A stretch of 12,128 bases of DNA from Endotrypanum monterogeii (Eukaryota > Euglenozoa > Kinetoplastea > Trypanosomatida > Trypanosomatidae). Every line of letters starts with the position of its first letter. The stretch's first letter is position 1. The notes under the pieces are model-generated. The model saw nothing but the letters and a program-made list of their open reading frames with translations, had not been told where the DNA came from and did no database searches. The position numbers and the translations under genes are program-made. Below, piece after piece: positions 1-7,902 of this stretch. The DNA lies in assembly GCA_000333855.2 (NCBI GenBank), contig KV784172.1, positions 3,454-15,581 of the forward strand. The letters are read 5' to 3'.

Positions 1-52
1 ATATATATATATATATATATATATTTATTTATGTATATATATATATATATAG
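1..52. repeat. (TA)n microsatellite, interrupted
   Basis: Alternating AT fills 1-24. A short interruption containing TTTATTTATG follows, then alternating AT continues to about 51. The tract reaches the left edge of the window, so its full length is unknown. Confidence 0.9.
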
Positions 53-238
53 GTGTGATACAAAGTAAAAATGTGAAAAAAAAAGCAGTGAATCACTTCC
101 CAACATATATTAATCCTCCGCCATGTCGCTACTGTGAACACTCGTGCTTCCTCTTGGGGGTGTATTTCCTTGTGTGTCAGGGTGTGGATGCATTTAACAG
201 ATTGTGCACTCGTCAAACAGTGAGTCCGAGACATGAAG

Positions 239-266
<28 letters not shown>
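239..266. repeat. (CA)14 microsatellite
   Basis: Fourteen uninterrupted CA dinucleotides (28 nt). They read as (UG)n in transcripts of the minus strand. The tract lies in intercistronic DNA. Confidence 0.95.
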
Positions 267-269
<3 letters not shown>

Positions 270-1394
270 ACACACGTAAATGCCCCTTCCTCTCCTCCCC
301 CCTTTTCTCCTCTGCACGGAAAATAAAAAAGGGTCCCTCTTGTTCATTCTCGAGGGACTGTAGAGCAGAAGAAGAGAAAGGCCGATGCACTAGCCAGCAA
401 CAAGAAAAATAAAAAAGGGCCGCGAGAGAAGGGGCAAAAAAACACACACCCCAAAAGTGATTTGTACCGCCCCTCACCTCTTCTTTCCTTTGAGGATGGT
501 GAAGAAAACGTATGTGTCGAGGGAGAAGAGAGGAGGGGGGTGGCACCCCTGGCAGAGGCAAAAAAAAAAAAATGGCGTGGTGGGCGCAAATACATAAACA
601 CACGCGAAGAAAAAAAAATGAAGCAGATTCACCGAAACAGGGAAAGGCGCCGATGGCATTGTTGCGCAACGGAAACTGTGCGTTGGGTACAACGATCCAC
701 ACTCTCCCTTTGTCCTTCCCATCATAGCCGTTTTGGGCTTTCAGTAACCAAGCGCAAGCGGGTTCAACAAAAAACTCGGCATTCTCTATGACATCGTCAT
801 TCATTTTTTTTTTTTTGACCTCTACCCGTTTTCTCTATAACGCAAGCAAGCACTTTACAGTACCTGGAATCGACGCTGTTGTCATCACCCCTATCCCCTC
901 TATTCTCCACCCACCCTGTCGCTAGCCTTCACTTAACACGATGCCTGGGTCACCTCGCACGTCGACACACGCACACTGACAGAATACAAGTGCAAAAGGA
1001 GAGAGAGTGCGGAGGTGCACACAAGTGTGGCTGATGCAAGCGATACTTTCTACAGCGCCAGCTATACCTGCGCTCACATGACTACGCGATGGAGTGGGGG
1101 ACATGTTTTCACGAAGGCGAGATACGCTGGAGGTGGATCGTTCAGGGTGGTAGTGGTAGTGTCTGGCGCTCGCCCCTTCTCTAACCCAAAGTCCCTGCTC
1201 AGCTTCACTGGCAGCATTGTCCAAGGAACGATGCTCACGCTGTACGTGGCTGGAAATGAGGGACAGGAGGTCAGATTAAGACTCCGAAACGCCTGTGAAG
1301 CTTTGGAGGGGGAGGGGAAGGAGGGACTGAAAACAAGCGAGGACAGCGGAACATTACTGGTACCATGTGCCGAGGGGGAAAGGGAGGGAGCAAC

Positions 1395-1427
1395 GATGGG
1401 GATGGGGATGGGGATGGGGGGGGGGGG
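1395..1427 (+). repeat. GATGGG minisatellite with G12 run (potential G-quadruplex)
   Basis: Four tandem GATGGG hexamers (1395-1418) run into a stretch of twelve G (1416-1427). This gives four or more G-tracts of at least four bases separated by AT, which meets the usual sequence pattern for a G-quadruplex. The G-rich strand is the template strand for the flanking genes, so the RNA would carry C tracts. Confidence 0.85.
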
Positions 1428-1654
1428 TCAAGGCCACAGAAGGAAAGAGGAAGCAGGGTCGCCAGAGTCAACGCAGCGATTAGGGAGGGAGGAGACCAAA
1501 GCAACACAGATATACAAGGATGTTTGCTTCAAGAAGCGAGCGGAAAAAAGAAAACGCAGAACAACAATGATAACAGCTCATTGCGCATGATCAAACTAAA
1601 CGTTTCGTAGTTCAAGCTGGAGAGCTTCCCTTCAGTCGCCTCTGTTTTTCGCCC

Positions 1655-3187
1655 TTACTTCTGCCTCACATACCGCACTACAACTGAGCCGGCTGCGGCA
1701 AGCGTCAGCAAGGATAGCACTAACTTGGGGTTGTACAGACGCGTGGATAACGGCGCCGCGGCGGCCTTTCCTTTGACATTACCCGACGTATGCTGTGCCG
1801 TGGCCGCTGCTTCAGCGTCCGCGGTAGACTTAGCCGACAGCATCATTTGCTCGACGCAGTCGCTAAGAGTCTGCTTGATGGGAGTGAAGACCACGCCAAG
1901 CTGATCTTTCGCCCGGCGATTGTCGAGGCGCTTCCGGACGCCAAGGCTTCGCCACAGGAAGCGGAGGTTCACGCTGTTCCATAGCACTACTGTTGCAATA
2001 CCGAGCGTCACGAACGTCCATGCAGTGTGCGTAGGCGGTGTCAGCTGGGGGCACAGTTCTTTCATTGTACGGCAAACCTCTGGTAAGCTCACACACTCAT
2101 TGGAGATAATGATGCGCTGGTCACGAACCTCTGCAACATCGAGCGCCCGCACGTGTGCATCGGCGACATCACGCACATCGACGAAGTTCCAGCTAAGGTT
2201 AGGGCAGAATGGGAAGTACTTGGAGGAATGCGCAAGGCCTTCAATCGTGACCATTGCCTCACTTGTCTCATCCGTTAGGCTCGGGCCGATGGAAATGGAT
2301 GGCAGTAGCACAACTAACTCCACACCCATCATCTGACGCAAGCGCCAGGCCTCGCGCTCAAAGACAAGCTTTGCAAAAGGAAGTGGGTCATCTTCGGGGG
2401 TGGCTACGCTGTTCCAGTTGCTCTCATCAAAAAAGCCGGACGGAGGTTCATCCTCGGTGATGTGTACAACAGACGAGGCTGCACCGGTGAGAACGACTCG
2501 TTTCACTGTGGATTTTCCAGAAAGTCGAATACCATCGAAGAGGGCTCGGATCGACTTTGTGTAAAGGGCTACCAAGTCCTTAGCCCGTGGGGTCGCGCTA
2601 GAGCAGCCACAGTGGATGATGTAGCGACACCCCCGGATGGCATCACGTAGTGAGTTGGCGTTAGTGACATCTGCTTGCAATATTGTGAGACGCTGGGCTA
2701 CATCGCGGCTCGCGCCGTAGAGATCTATCTGCTTCTGATGCCGTGCAGCATCCGGCACCGTCATGCGCACGCTGTACCCAGCGTCGAGCAACTTGGCTAC
2801 AACGTGACTCGCCAAGTATCCGCTGTCACCAATTACGAGAACGTGGATCTTTATCTTCGCAGCACGAGCCTTTTCTCTTTCGTTTTCTGTAGATATTTGG
2901 TTTAAGATGCTGCTTGGTAGGATGGTCCGTGGTTCCTGTCCCAGAGGAGTTGTTGCTGTGACGTCTTCGTCCGACACTTCACCGTTACCTGCATTCAAAT
3001 CAAGAGCACTGCCAGAAAAAACTTTCTGGAAAGTGTGCGAGCCCGGCTGCGGGCGCACTGGTTCGCCCGATTCCGTGAAGAAGTCTGCACCAGGACCTAG
3101 CAAGTGTGGGTGCTCCACAAGGTTGGCGCGCAGCACCGTGTCCATGTCCTCAAGGGACATACAGCTACCTGAGAAGACGCGGAACAT
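1655..3187 (-). CDS. Membrane-anchored extended SDR (dihydroflavonol-reductase/3-beta-HSD-like), catalytic residues altered
   Basis: A 510-residue extended short-chain dehydrogenase/reductase with a Rossmann fold, closest in pattern to the dihydroflavonol-4-reductase/cinnamoyl-CoA-reductase group. The nucleotide-binding glycine motif GDSGYLA is at residues 120-126. Asp173 in QADV would contact the adenine ring. The family blocks VKRVVLTGAASS (228-239), FFDESNW (252-258), GPSL (301-304) and NFVDVRDVADAH (334-345) are present. The YxxxK site reads LPFAK (269-273): Lys is kept but the catalytic Tyr is Leu. The usual Ser-Ser after Thr234 is Gly-Ala. Residues 1-110 are an extra, probably disordered extension. 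The SDR tail GVVFTPIKQTLSDCV ends near 445. An Ala/Ser linker follows, then a hydrophobic segment at 489-504 ending in a basic RYVRQK, which suggests a C-terminal tail anchor. A second hydrophobic stretch lies at 389-404. The start is the first in-frame ATG, 27 nt after the predicted splice site; the stop is TAA. The substrate is unknown, and a non-catalytic role is possible. Confidence 0.9.
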   Translation of the reverse strand: MFRVFSGSCMSLEDMDTVLRANLVEHPHLLGPGADFFTESGEPVRPQPGSHTFQKVFSGSALDLNAGNGEVSDEDVTATTPLGQEPRTILPSSILNQISTENEREKARAAKIKIHVLVIGDSGYLASHVVAKLLDAGYSVRMTVPDAARHQKQIDLYGASRDVAQRLTILQADVTNANSLRDAIRGCRYIIHCGCSSATPRAKDLVALYTKSIRALFDGIRLSGKSTVKRVVLTGAASSVVHITEDEPPSGFFDESNWNSVATPEDDPLPFAKLVFEREAWRLRQMMGVELVVLLPSISIGPSLTDETSEAMVTIEGLAHSSKYFPFCPNLSWNFVDVRDVADAHVRALDVAEVRDQRIIISNECVSLPEVCRTMKELCPQLTPPTHTAWTFVTLGIATVVLWNSVNLRFLWRSLGVRKRLDNRRAKDQLGVVFTPIKQTLSDCVEQMMLSAKSTADAEAAATAQHTSGNVKGKAAAAPLSTRLYNPKLVLSLLTLAAAGSVVVRYVRQK

Positions 3188-3214
3188 GTTGGCTTCCTTT
3201 GTTTTTGACGTTCT

Positions 3215-3236
3215 CTTCAGAAAATGAAAAAAAAAA
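3215..3236 (-). promoter_or_regulatory. Predicted spliced-leader acceptor of the reductase gene
   Basis: On the minus strand, T10 (3236-3227) and a further pyrimidine stretch (TTTTCT) lead to the first downstream AG at 3216-3215. This is the standard trypanosomatid trans-splice signal. Splicing there would leave a 27-nt 5' UTR before the ATG at 3187. The site is inferred from pattern only. Confidence 0.65.
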
Positions 3237-5390
3237 CTGTTGTCACAGCAATCGTATAGCCGTCTGGCCGTATTTTGTGATTATAAATCTCTGACGGACT
3301 CACTGTGGTAGCCTGCGTCACGTGTCAGAGATATGTACTGTCACCGGTGCGCGCAGACCCCGGGTGCACCCCTCTCCACAGTTGGGAACGGCGGTGGTAT
3401 TGGTGATGTGTCGAGGGGGACAGCGACAACGTGGAGTAACCTCTTCAACGAGCCAGCACGGCAACAAGACAATAATGACTGGAAAAAAAAAATGAAGCTA
3501 CGAGAGAGGGAGATGCGCTGAGTTCTGGCTAGAATTGTTTCAAGTGACGGTGATGATGACCTCGACACAGCAAACAAAAAGGGTCGACCTAAGTGAAAAA
3601 ACACGACTAGCCTCTCTTTCCCCCGTCAAGTTATGTTGGAAAAAGGCGAGGCCACAGGTGATGCTTCGGATGACTTGGGCAGCGAAGAGAGCAGCAACAG
3701 AAACAATTAAAAAAAAAAAAACACAGCGAAGCCAACGAATAAAGAAGTCGCCAGATATGTGCAAGAGGATAAGACTCGAGAAGGGCTTTTGGGCTGTGAT
3801 GAGTATTTGTTGATCTATTCCTTCTGCCGTTCGGATGGCTTGTGCGCTTCGCCGATTTGATATACGGTCAACACTGCCTCTTTTTTTCTTTCCCGATGAA
3901 GCGAAATTGGAAAAAAAAAGGGGGTGTCTCTTCAGAAATAAAAGAAAGGGCCCAGCGACTGTGCACTGTCACCCTCCGCGAGACTTCCTATTGAGCGATT
4001 GGCCCTTCCGCTCCCTGTTTTTTTTTTTTTTTGGTAGAACACCCTAAAGAAAAGGGTTCCACAGAAATCGCAAAACCCCCAAAAAGTGTTTTGTGGATAG
4101 GGGTAGCGTGACTATGATGGGGTCACGGGTAATATCCTCCACACGTGTGACCTCAAGCTGGATCACCCAGGCACACACACTAGCGTGAGCGCTTTCCGGT
4201 GAACCTCGCCAGCGAATCACAGAGGAGTACGAGTAAGAAAAAAAAAAAAACAAGGCGTGGCGAAGAAAAGATCGTCAGAAGGGGACTGGAGGTGTCTGGC
4301 TCACGATGTACTCTCACACTCAGATGGCACCGACAGAACCTCTGCTCTGAACACGAAAACAAAAACAAGCGGCGAGTAGAAAGAGGGGAAACCGTTTTTG
4401 CGTGTTATGTGATTTGGGAGGCAAGATGCGAGCTGAATAGGGGTGAAGCGGGGGTAGGGGGTGGGGGAGACAGCGCAGCCCTATTCGATGCGCACCAGTC
4501 GCTCTGCAGCGTCCTTTCAATCAGAGCAGAAGAAAATAATACTAGTTCTCTGTTTCGGGGGAATAGAAAAGAAGTGTCATCATGAATTTCACGCAGATAT
4601 ATGGAAAGGGAAGTGGAAAAAAAAAAAAGGTCGGTGAGGTGGGGATGCAAGGAGATTGGATTTCATTAACACAAGCCCCAACTCGCCACAGGTAAACCGA
4701 ATTTATATGAACGGGGAGGGGGCAAGGTGAGGGGAGGAAGGGGTCCATTTGAATCTAGGAGAGGTACCACGGTGACACACAGACCGTGGCGTTCGGTGGC
4801 CCCACAGTAATTTTGTAACTGAACCTCCGCCGATTGTACTTTCGCCCCATGCACGCCCTTCACTTTGTCACCTTCCCAAGAGCAAAGCGGCGAGACTAAG
4901 CATCACACACACGGAAAGGGAAAACCGTAACGGTGTTTGGTGAGGAGTGTGAGTGAAGCTTTCTGAATTCTGTCTCGATTTAATAAAGGGAAAATTCGAT
5001 GCCGGTACGGATGTTCTCCGTTTGATGTTTGCCTGTTTGTTTGTGAGCAGTGCGGGTTCGCTTGTGTCTGTGTTTGTGCTCGAGGAAATGGTTCCTTTCC
5101 ACATCGAGTACGCTCCTTCCCTCCTGTAGGTTCTAAAACACAGAGAATAGGGCACAAACAATAATAAATGATAATAATAAGAATAAAAGAGTAGTGGCCG
5201 CGTGGGGTGGGGTCAGAAAGAGACGATCGCTGTGCCCACACCTGAACTCCAGCGCCCCGATCTTCGCCCCCCCATTTTTTTTTTTTTGATCGTCCTGGTA
5301 GCCGTATAGGGTCTGTAAACATGTCCGCCAAAGAGAAGAGAAAGCAAGCATGTCTGATGAAAGCACGAGAAAAAAAATGTAATCAGAGAA

Positions 5391-5413
5391 CACACACACA
5401 CACACACACACAC
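5391..5413. repeat. (CA)11 microsatellite
   Basis: Twenty-three bases of alternating C and A, in the intercistronic region and close to an A10 run at 5425-5434. Confidence 0.95.
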
Positions 5414-5474
5414 GGCAACGAGACAAAAAAAAAAGACGCGTTAACAGCATCCAATTGCTTTTTCTGTCTACCCC

Positions 5475-5505
5475 CTGCGACAGAGAAGTCACTTCTCTGT
5501 CTCAG
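5475..5505. repeat. Inverted repeat, 11-bp perfect core arms (14 of 15 bp overall)
   Basis: The core arms GACAGAGAAGT (5479-5489) and ACTTCTCTGTC (5491-5501) are perfect complements around a single central C at 5490. Past one mismatch (5478/5502), three more pairs extend the repeat to 5475-5505. In RNA from either strand this would fold into a stable hairpin whose loop opens to three or more bases. It lies about 135 bases past the end of the broken ORF, in the expected 3' UTR of the upstream transcript. Confidence 0.85.
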
Positions 5506-5639
5506 AACCTCCCGTTTTCGAGATTCTCTTCATATACATTTTTTTGTGTTTTAACGGGTGCCCAGTCTACCATATAATATATGACCGCAGCTCTCTAGTT
5601 GACCCTTGAATACGAGCAGGATCATCGCATGATCTCAGT

Positions 5640-5975
5640 TTATTCTACAGACACCTGAAAGCGATCACTGCCCCCGTCTTCCGAGTACGTGCGCTGCCTC
5701 AAGCTGTACATGGAATTGTTGTAGCGGGGTTTCTCTGGTTCATCGTCGATGTGGAGTAAGGGTTGGGTAATACCTCCTGAGGAACCTCCATACGGTATCC
5801 ATTGGACAAGCGGCACTTCGCGCATACTCACTGACGCCTGTCACGTGATGCAGATCCATCCAGAACTCTTTCCCTCTCTACCAACATTTGAGCATTGCCA
5901 GCTGGAGTCGGACAAATCGCTTTGAACCACTTGCGACATTGATGTCAGGAGCTGTTCACGTGCGAGGCTACTCAT
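5640..5975 (-). pseudogene. Coding-like ORF broken by one in-frame TGA; possible decayed tail of the FHA protein
   Basis: From the ATG at 5975 one frame runs to TAA at 5640-5642 (111 residue positions) with a single in-frame TGA at codon 45 (5843-5841). The 44 codons before it start MSSLAREQLLTSMSQ. The 66 after it include MREVPLVQWIPYGG and end YSEDGGSDRFQVSVE. Both parts have a balanced protein-like composition, G or C at about 55-57 percent of third positions (hand count), and none of the simple repeats that fill the neighbouring spacer. The ATG is only 23 nt past the FHA stop, too close for an ordinary trans-spliced gene. The same frame is open upstream to 6044, overlapping the FHA 3' end. 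One extra T in the T5 run at 6013-6009 would join the FHA frame to this one. Readings: an FHA tail lost by frameshift plus nonsense change (CGA to TGA would fit); a broken small gene; stop readthrough or selenocysteine; or sequencing error. No family is recognised and no membrane segment is seen. Confidence 0.5.
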
Positions 5976-5998
5976 AATTGACAGGGTGATGCGTCCCT

Positions 5999-7810
5999 TC
6001 AGTGATCGAAAAATACAACTTGTGAGTCTTCCTGTAATTGCTGGCTATCGTGCCTTCGTCGAATTGCCGCCCGTGATGGATGTTGCGGGTATCTTTTGGA
6101 TTCGATGGCATCACGCAAGGGTTGCGAGCACTCACCATCACCGCCACTACGAGATGCAAGGTGGCCGCTGGACCGCCCTGACCGCCCGCTACGTGGTGTT
6201 CGCGGGCGTCTTCTTTTCGACGATAACCGTTTGCAACGGGGTGAGTTACCTTTCGGGTTGCTGGGATCATCCTCGCCGGTCACTTCGCCCAACCGCTGAC
6301 CTGCGCTTGCCCTGACTTCATCCCACGACGACGATACTCGCGTGCCGCTCAGATCCTCCTCTATAACACCCAAAAGAAGAGCCTCTTGGTTGCAGCGCTG
6401 CTCCAGCGCGTCTCCCACCGCGTTTCCACCCCTCTCCAGATTGAGCAACGCTTCGTTTAGTTTCTCATCCATTGTCTCTGAGAAGGTACCAAGACTAAAC
6501 TGGGTCCCGCCGCTCGGGCGGTGCAGCGGCGCCTTCCGCAGTGGCGGGGGAGCCGTTGACCTTGATGTAGTTTCACAACCGTAACCGTGCGGGTCGTGAA
6601 TTGTGTATTGAGCAGCAGAGGCCACTGAGGTGGCATCGTTTGCTTCCTGCCCGTCAGTGAGCGATACCCTATTGCCAGTCAACACCGATAAGTTTGGTGC
6701 TTGTCCCCCATCCGACTCGGTGTTTGTCGACGATGCTTGCGCTTCCGATACGATTTGCTGACGGGGCTGCTGCTGAGACCTCGTCGTCGGGGTGGCCGCA
6801 TCGATCTCCTTCTCTCCTGCTGCCGCACTGAACCCGTGACTTGACTCACTTCTTTTACGCGGGGTTGCCGACAAAGCTTCGTCCTCACGGTCAAATCTCT
6901 CGATGTCGACCAATGATGCTACTCGAAGCGCCACCCCTGAAGTGTCTTGGCTTTTAGTTTCCACCCCATGCTGTCGGTCCGACTCATTGGGCGATATCAC
7001 GGCAGCGTAATTGGCAATACAAAAGGGCTCTTGATCTTGCGCGAACAGAGTCAGTTGCTCTGCTTCTAGCAACATCTTCGATTTGAGGAACCTCGGTGTG
7101 ACGGACCAGTCGTGGAGCCGCGCCGGCCACATGGCTGTGGGCACCACAGTTATCCTCGACTTCTCGTTGGCGTCGTTGACGAGGACTTTCTCCGTGTTAG
7201 CGAACTCGCTCGCGGTAAAGTTAATCCACACAAAAGATACACCCTCGGCAAGTTTGGGTGCAGGGCTTACACGAATGTGAACTGCTAAGAGACGCACATG
7301 GACTCGAGAGCCAAACTCGAGAATGTCGCCGTGTTGCAACCACCCATAGCTGCCGCGCTCGGTGAGTGTGGTGCAGGTACGCTCACCGGCTGCTCCGTTG
7401 GGCACAAGACGAATTGGTTGGCCTTTACCGCAAAGTCGCACACGTACCCCGGCAAAGGGCAACGAAATGGCATCGACAGGGAGGAGGTTATCGCTCGAGG
7501 TTGAGGATAGCCCTTGTATACACCACGTCGTCACCTCTAGCACCGCACGCGACCAGGCGCGATCGCTTTGCAGCGCGGCAGAGAGAAAAGGGGTCTGACG
7601 GCCAATGCGGACCGCAGGTGATACGAGAGGCCGTGGCAATACAACAGGGCTCCCACTACTCTCCTCAGAGTGCACCATCGAAACGGGAATACGAGGCAGC
7701 TCCAGAAATGACAAATCCTTCGCGGCTGCAGCGCTGCACGGCCCTTGTGATGGGGAAGCATCACAGCGAACGAGAAAAATCCTCGTCAGTTCGTGAGCTG
7801 AAATCGCCAT
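5999..7810 (-). CDS. FHA-domain protein with basic C-terminal region, probably nuclear
   Basis: A 603-residue protein. Residues about 60-180 match the forkhead-associated pattern, a phosphothreonine-reading beta sandwich: VRIGR (67-71), SR (87-88), a beta strand VRVRLCGKG (122-130), then LQHGDILEFG (158-167) and HVRLLAVHIRV (171-181). The Gly-Arg and Ser-Arg pairs are kept, but the usual His after SR is Ala89, so the domain is divergent. A second ordered stretch follows at about 190-275. Residues 276-440 are low in complexity (Ser, Thr, Gln, Ala). A helical segment around 444-486 precedes a strongly basic patch, KRLSSKRRRPRTPR at 527-540, which resembles a bipartite nuclear localisation signal. 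The start is ATG 7810; GTG at 7819 is in frame, but TGA lies just upstream and ATG is the expected start. FHA proteins commonly act in DNA-damage or mitotic signalling or RNA processing; which applies here cannot be told. The C-terminus may be truncated (see 5640-5975). Confidence 0.85.
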   Translation of the reverse strand: MAISAHELTRIFLVRCDASPSQGPCSAAAAKDLSFLELPRIPVSMVHSEESSGSPVVLPRPLVSPAVRIGRQTPFLSAALQSDRAWSRAVLEVTTWCIQGLSSTSSDNLLPVDAISLPFAGVRVRLCGKGQPIRLVPNGAAGERTCTTLTERGSYGWLQHGDILEFGSRVHVRLLAVHIRVSPAPKLAEGVSFVWINFTASEFANTEKVLVNDANEKSRITVVPTAMWPARLHDWSVTPRFLKSKMLLEAEQLTLFAQDQEPFCIANYAAVISPNESDRQHGVETKSQDTSGVALRVASLVDIERFDREDEALSATPRKRSESSHGFSAAAGEKEIDAATPTTRSQQQPRQQIVSEAQASSTNTESDGGQAPNLSVLTGNRVSLTDGQEANDATSVASAAQYTIHDPHGYGCETTSRSTAPPPLRKAPLHRPSGGTQFSLGTFSETMDEKLNEALLNLERGGNAVGDALEQRCNQEALLLGVIEEDLSGTRVSSSWDEVRASAGQRLGEVTGEDDPSNPKGNSPRCKRLSSKRRRPRTPRSGRSGRSSGHLASRSGGDGECSQPLRDAIESKRYPQHPSRAAIRRRHDSQQLQEDSQVVFFDH

Positions 7811-7830
7811 TGCTGACACGCAGTCAAAGG

Positions 7831-7875
7831 CTCAGGGGCAATGGGTAAGCGCAGCGATAAGCCGAACAACAACAA
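7831..7875 (-). promoter_or_regulatory. Predicted spliced-leader acceptor of the FHA gene
   Basis: On the minus strand a pyrimidine-rich stretch (GTTGTTGTTCGG, then CTTACCCATTGCCCCTG) leads to an AG at 7832-7831, giving a 20-nt 5' UTR before ATG 7810. The tract is poorer than those of the two flanking genes. A second AG at 7814-7813 would leave only two bases and is unlikely to be used. Confidence 0.45.
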
Positions 7876-7902
7876 TAATAATAATAAAATTTATTATTAT
7901 TA
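7876..7902. repeat. AT-only inverted repeat of (AAT)n and (ATT)n
   Basis: Arms of 13 bases (7876-7888 and 7890-7902) are perfect reverse complements around A7889, made of AAT repeats on one side and ATT on the other. It lies about 45 bases upstream (in transcript terms) of the predicted FHA-gene splice acceptor and could form a weak AU hairpin or extrude as a cruciform. Confidence 0.85.

Larger units (their letters stand above)
1..1654. other. Intercistronic region downstream of the reductase gene
   Basis: No convincing gene is seen here on either strand. On the transcribed (minus) strand this is the 3' UTR of the reductase gene and intergenic sequence beyond it. It holds a (TA)n tract at the left edge, a (CA)14 tract, A runs at 76-84, 560-572 and 610-618, a T run at 804-816 and a G-rich minisatellite at 1395-1427. 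The open frames present are low in complexity: their translations are runs of Cys-Val, Thr-His, Pro, Phe or Lys made by the simple repeats. Confidence 0.7.
3188..5639. other. Long intercistronic region between the reductase gene and the broken ORF
   Basis: About 2.45 kb without a gene I can support. The left 50 bases hold the predicted 5' UTR and splice acceptor of the reductase gene. The rest would be the 3' UTR of the FHA gene and spacer. It contains plus-strand A runs at 3483-3492, 3709-3721, 3911-3919, 4238-4250, 4617-4628, 5370-5377 and 5425-5434. There are T runs at 4018-4032 and 5275-5287, a (CA)n tract at 5391-5413, an ATAATA-rich patch near 5160-5190 and a strong inverted repeat at 5475-5505. 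Open frames here translate to low-complexity sequence. Confidence 0.65.

Noticed and set aside
25..804. 259-codon minus-strand frame
   Set aside because: The translation is dominated by repeat-derived Cys-Val, Phe and Tyr-Ile runs from (CA)n, A runs and (TA)n. It lies in the 3' flank of the reductase gene and has no recognisable domain.
1015..1590. 191-codon open frame on the plus strand
   Set aside because: It runs against the direction of all supported genes, begins with GTG, and much of its length is created by the GATGGG repeat and purine-rich sequence (Met-Gly, Glu-Gly, Lys-Arg runs).
4903..5492. Overlapping 119- and 142-codon minus-strand frames
   Set aside because: They overlap each other in different frames, contain Cys-Val-Cys and poly-Lys/Phe stretches from microsatellites, and show no coding bias.
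5521..5640. ATGA motifs past the broken ORF as a possible SECIS element
   Set aside because: ATGA occurs on the minus strand, but I could not find the matching apical A-rich loop and GA partner in a plausible helix, so selenocysteine decoding of the in-frame TGA is left only as a test to run.
7366..7848. 160-codon plus-strand frame opposite the FHA gene
   Set aside because: It is a shadow of the real minus-strand gene: FHA-domain motifs are in the minus frame, and this frame is Arg/Ser-rich without structure.
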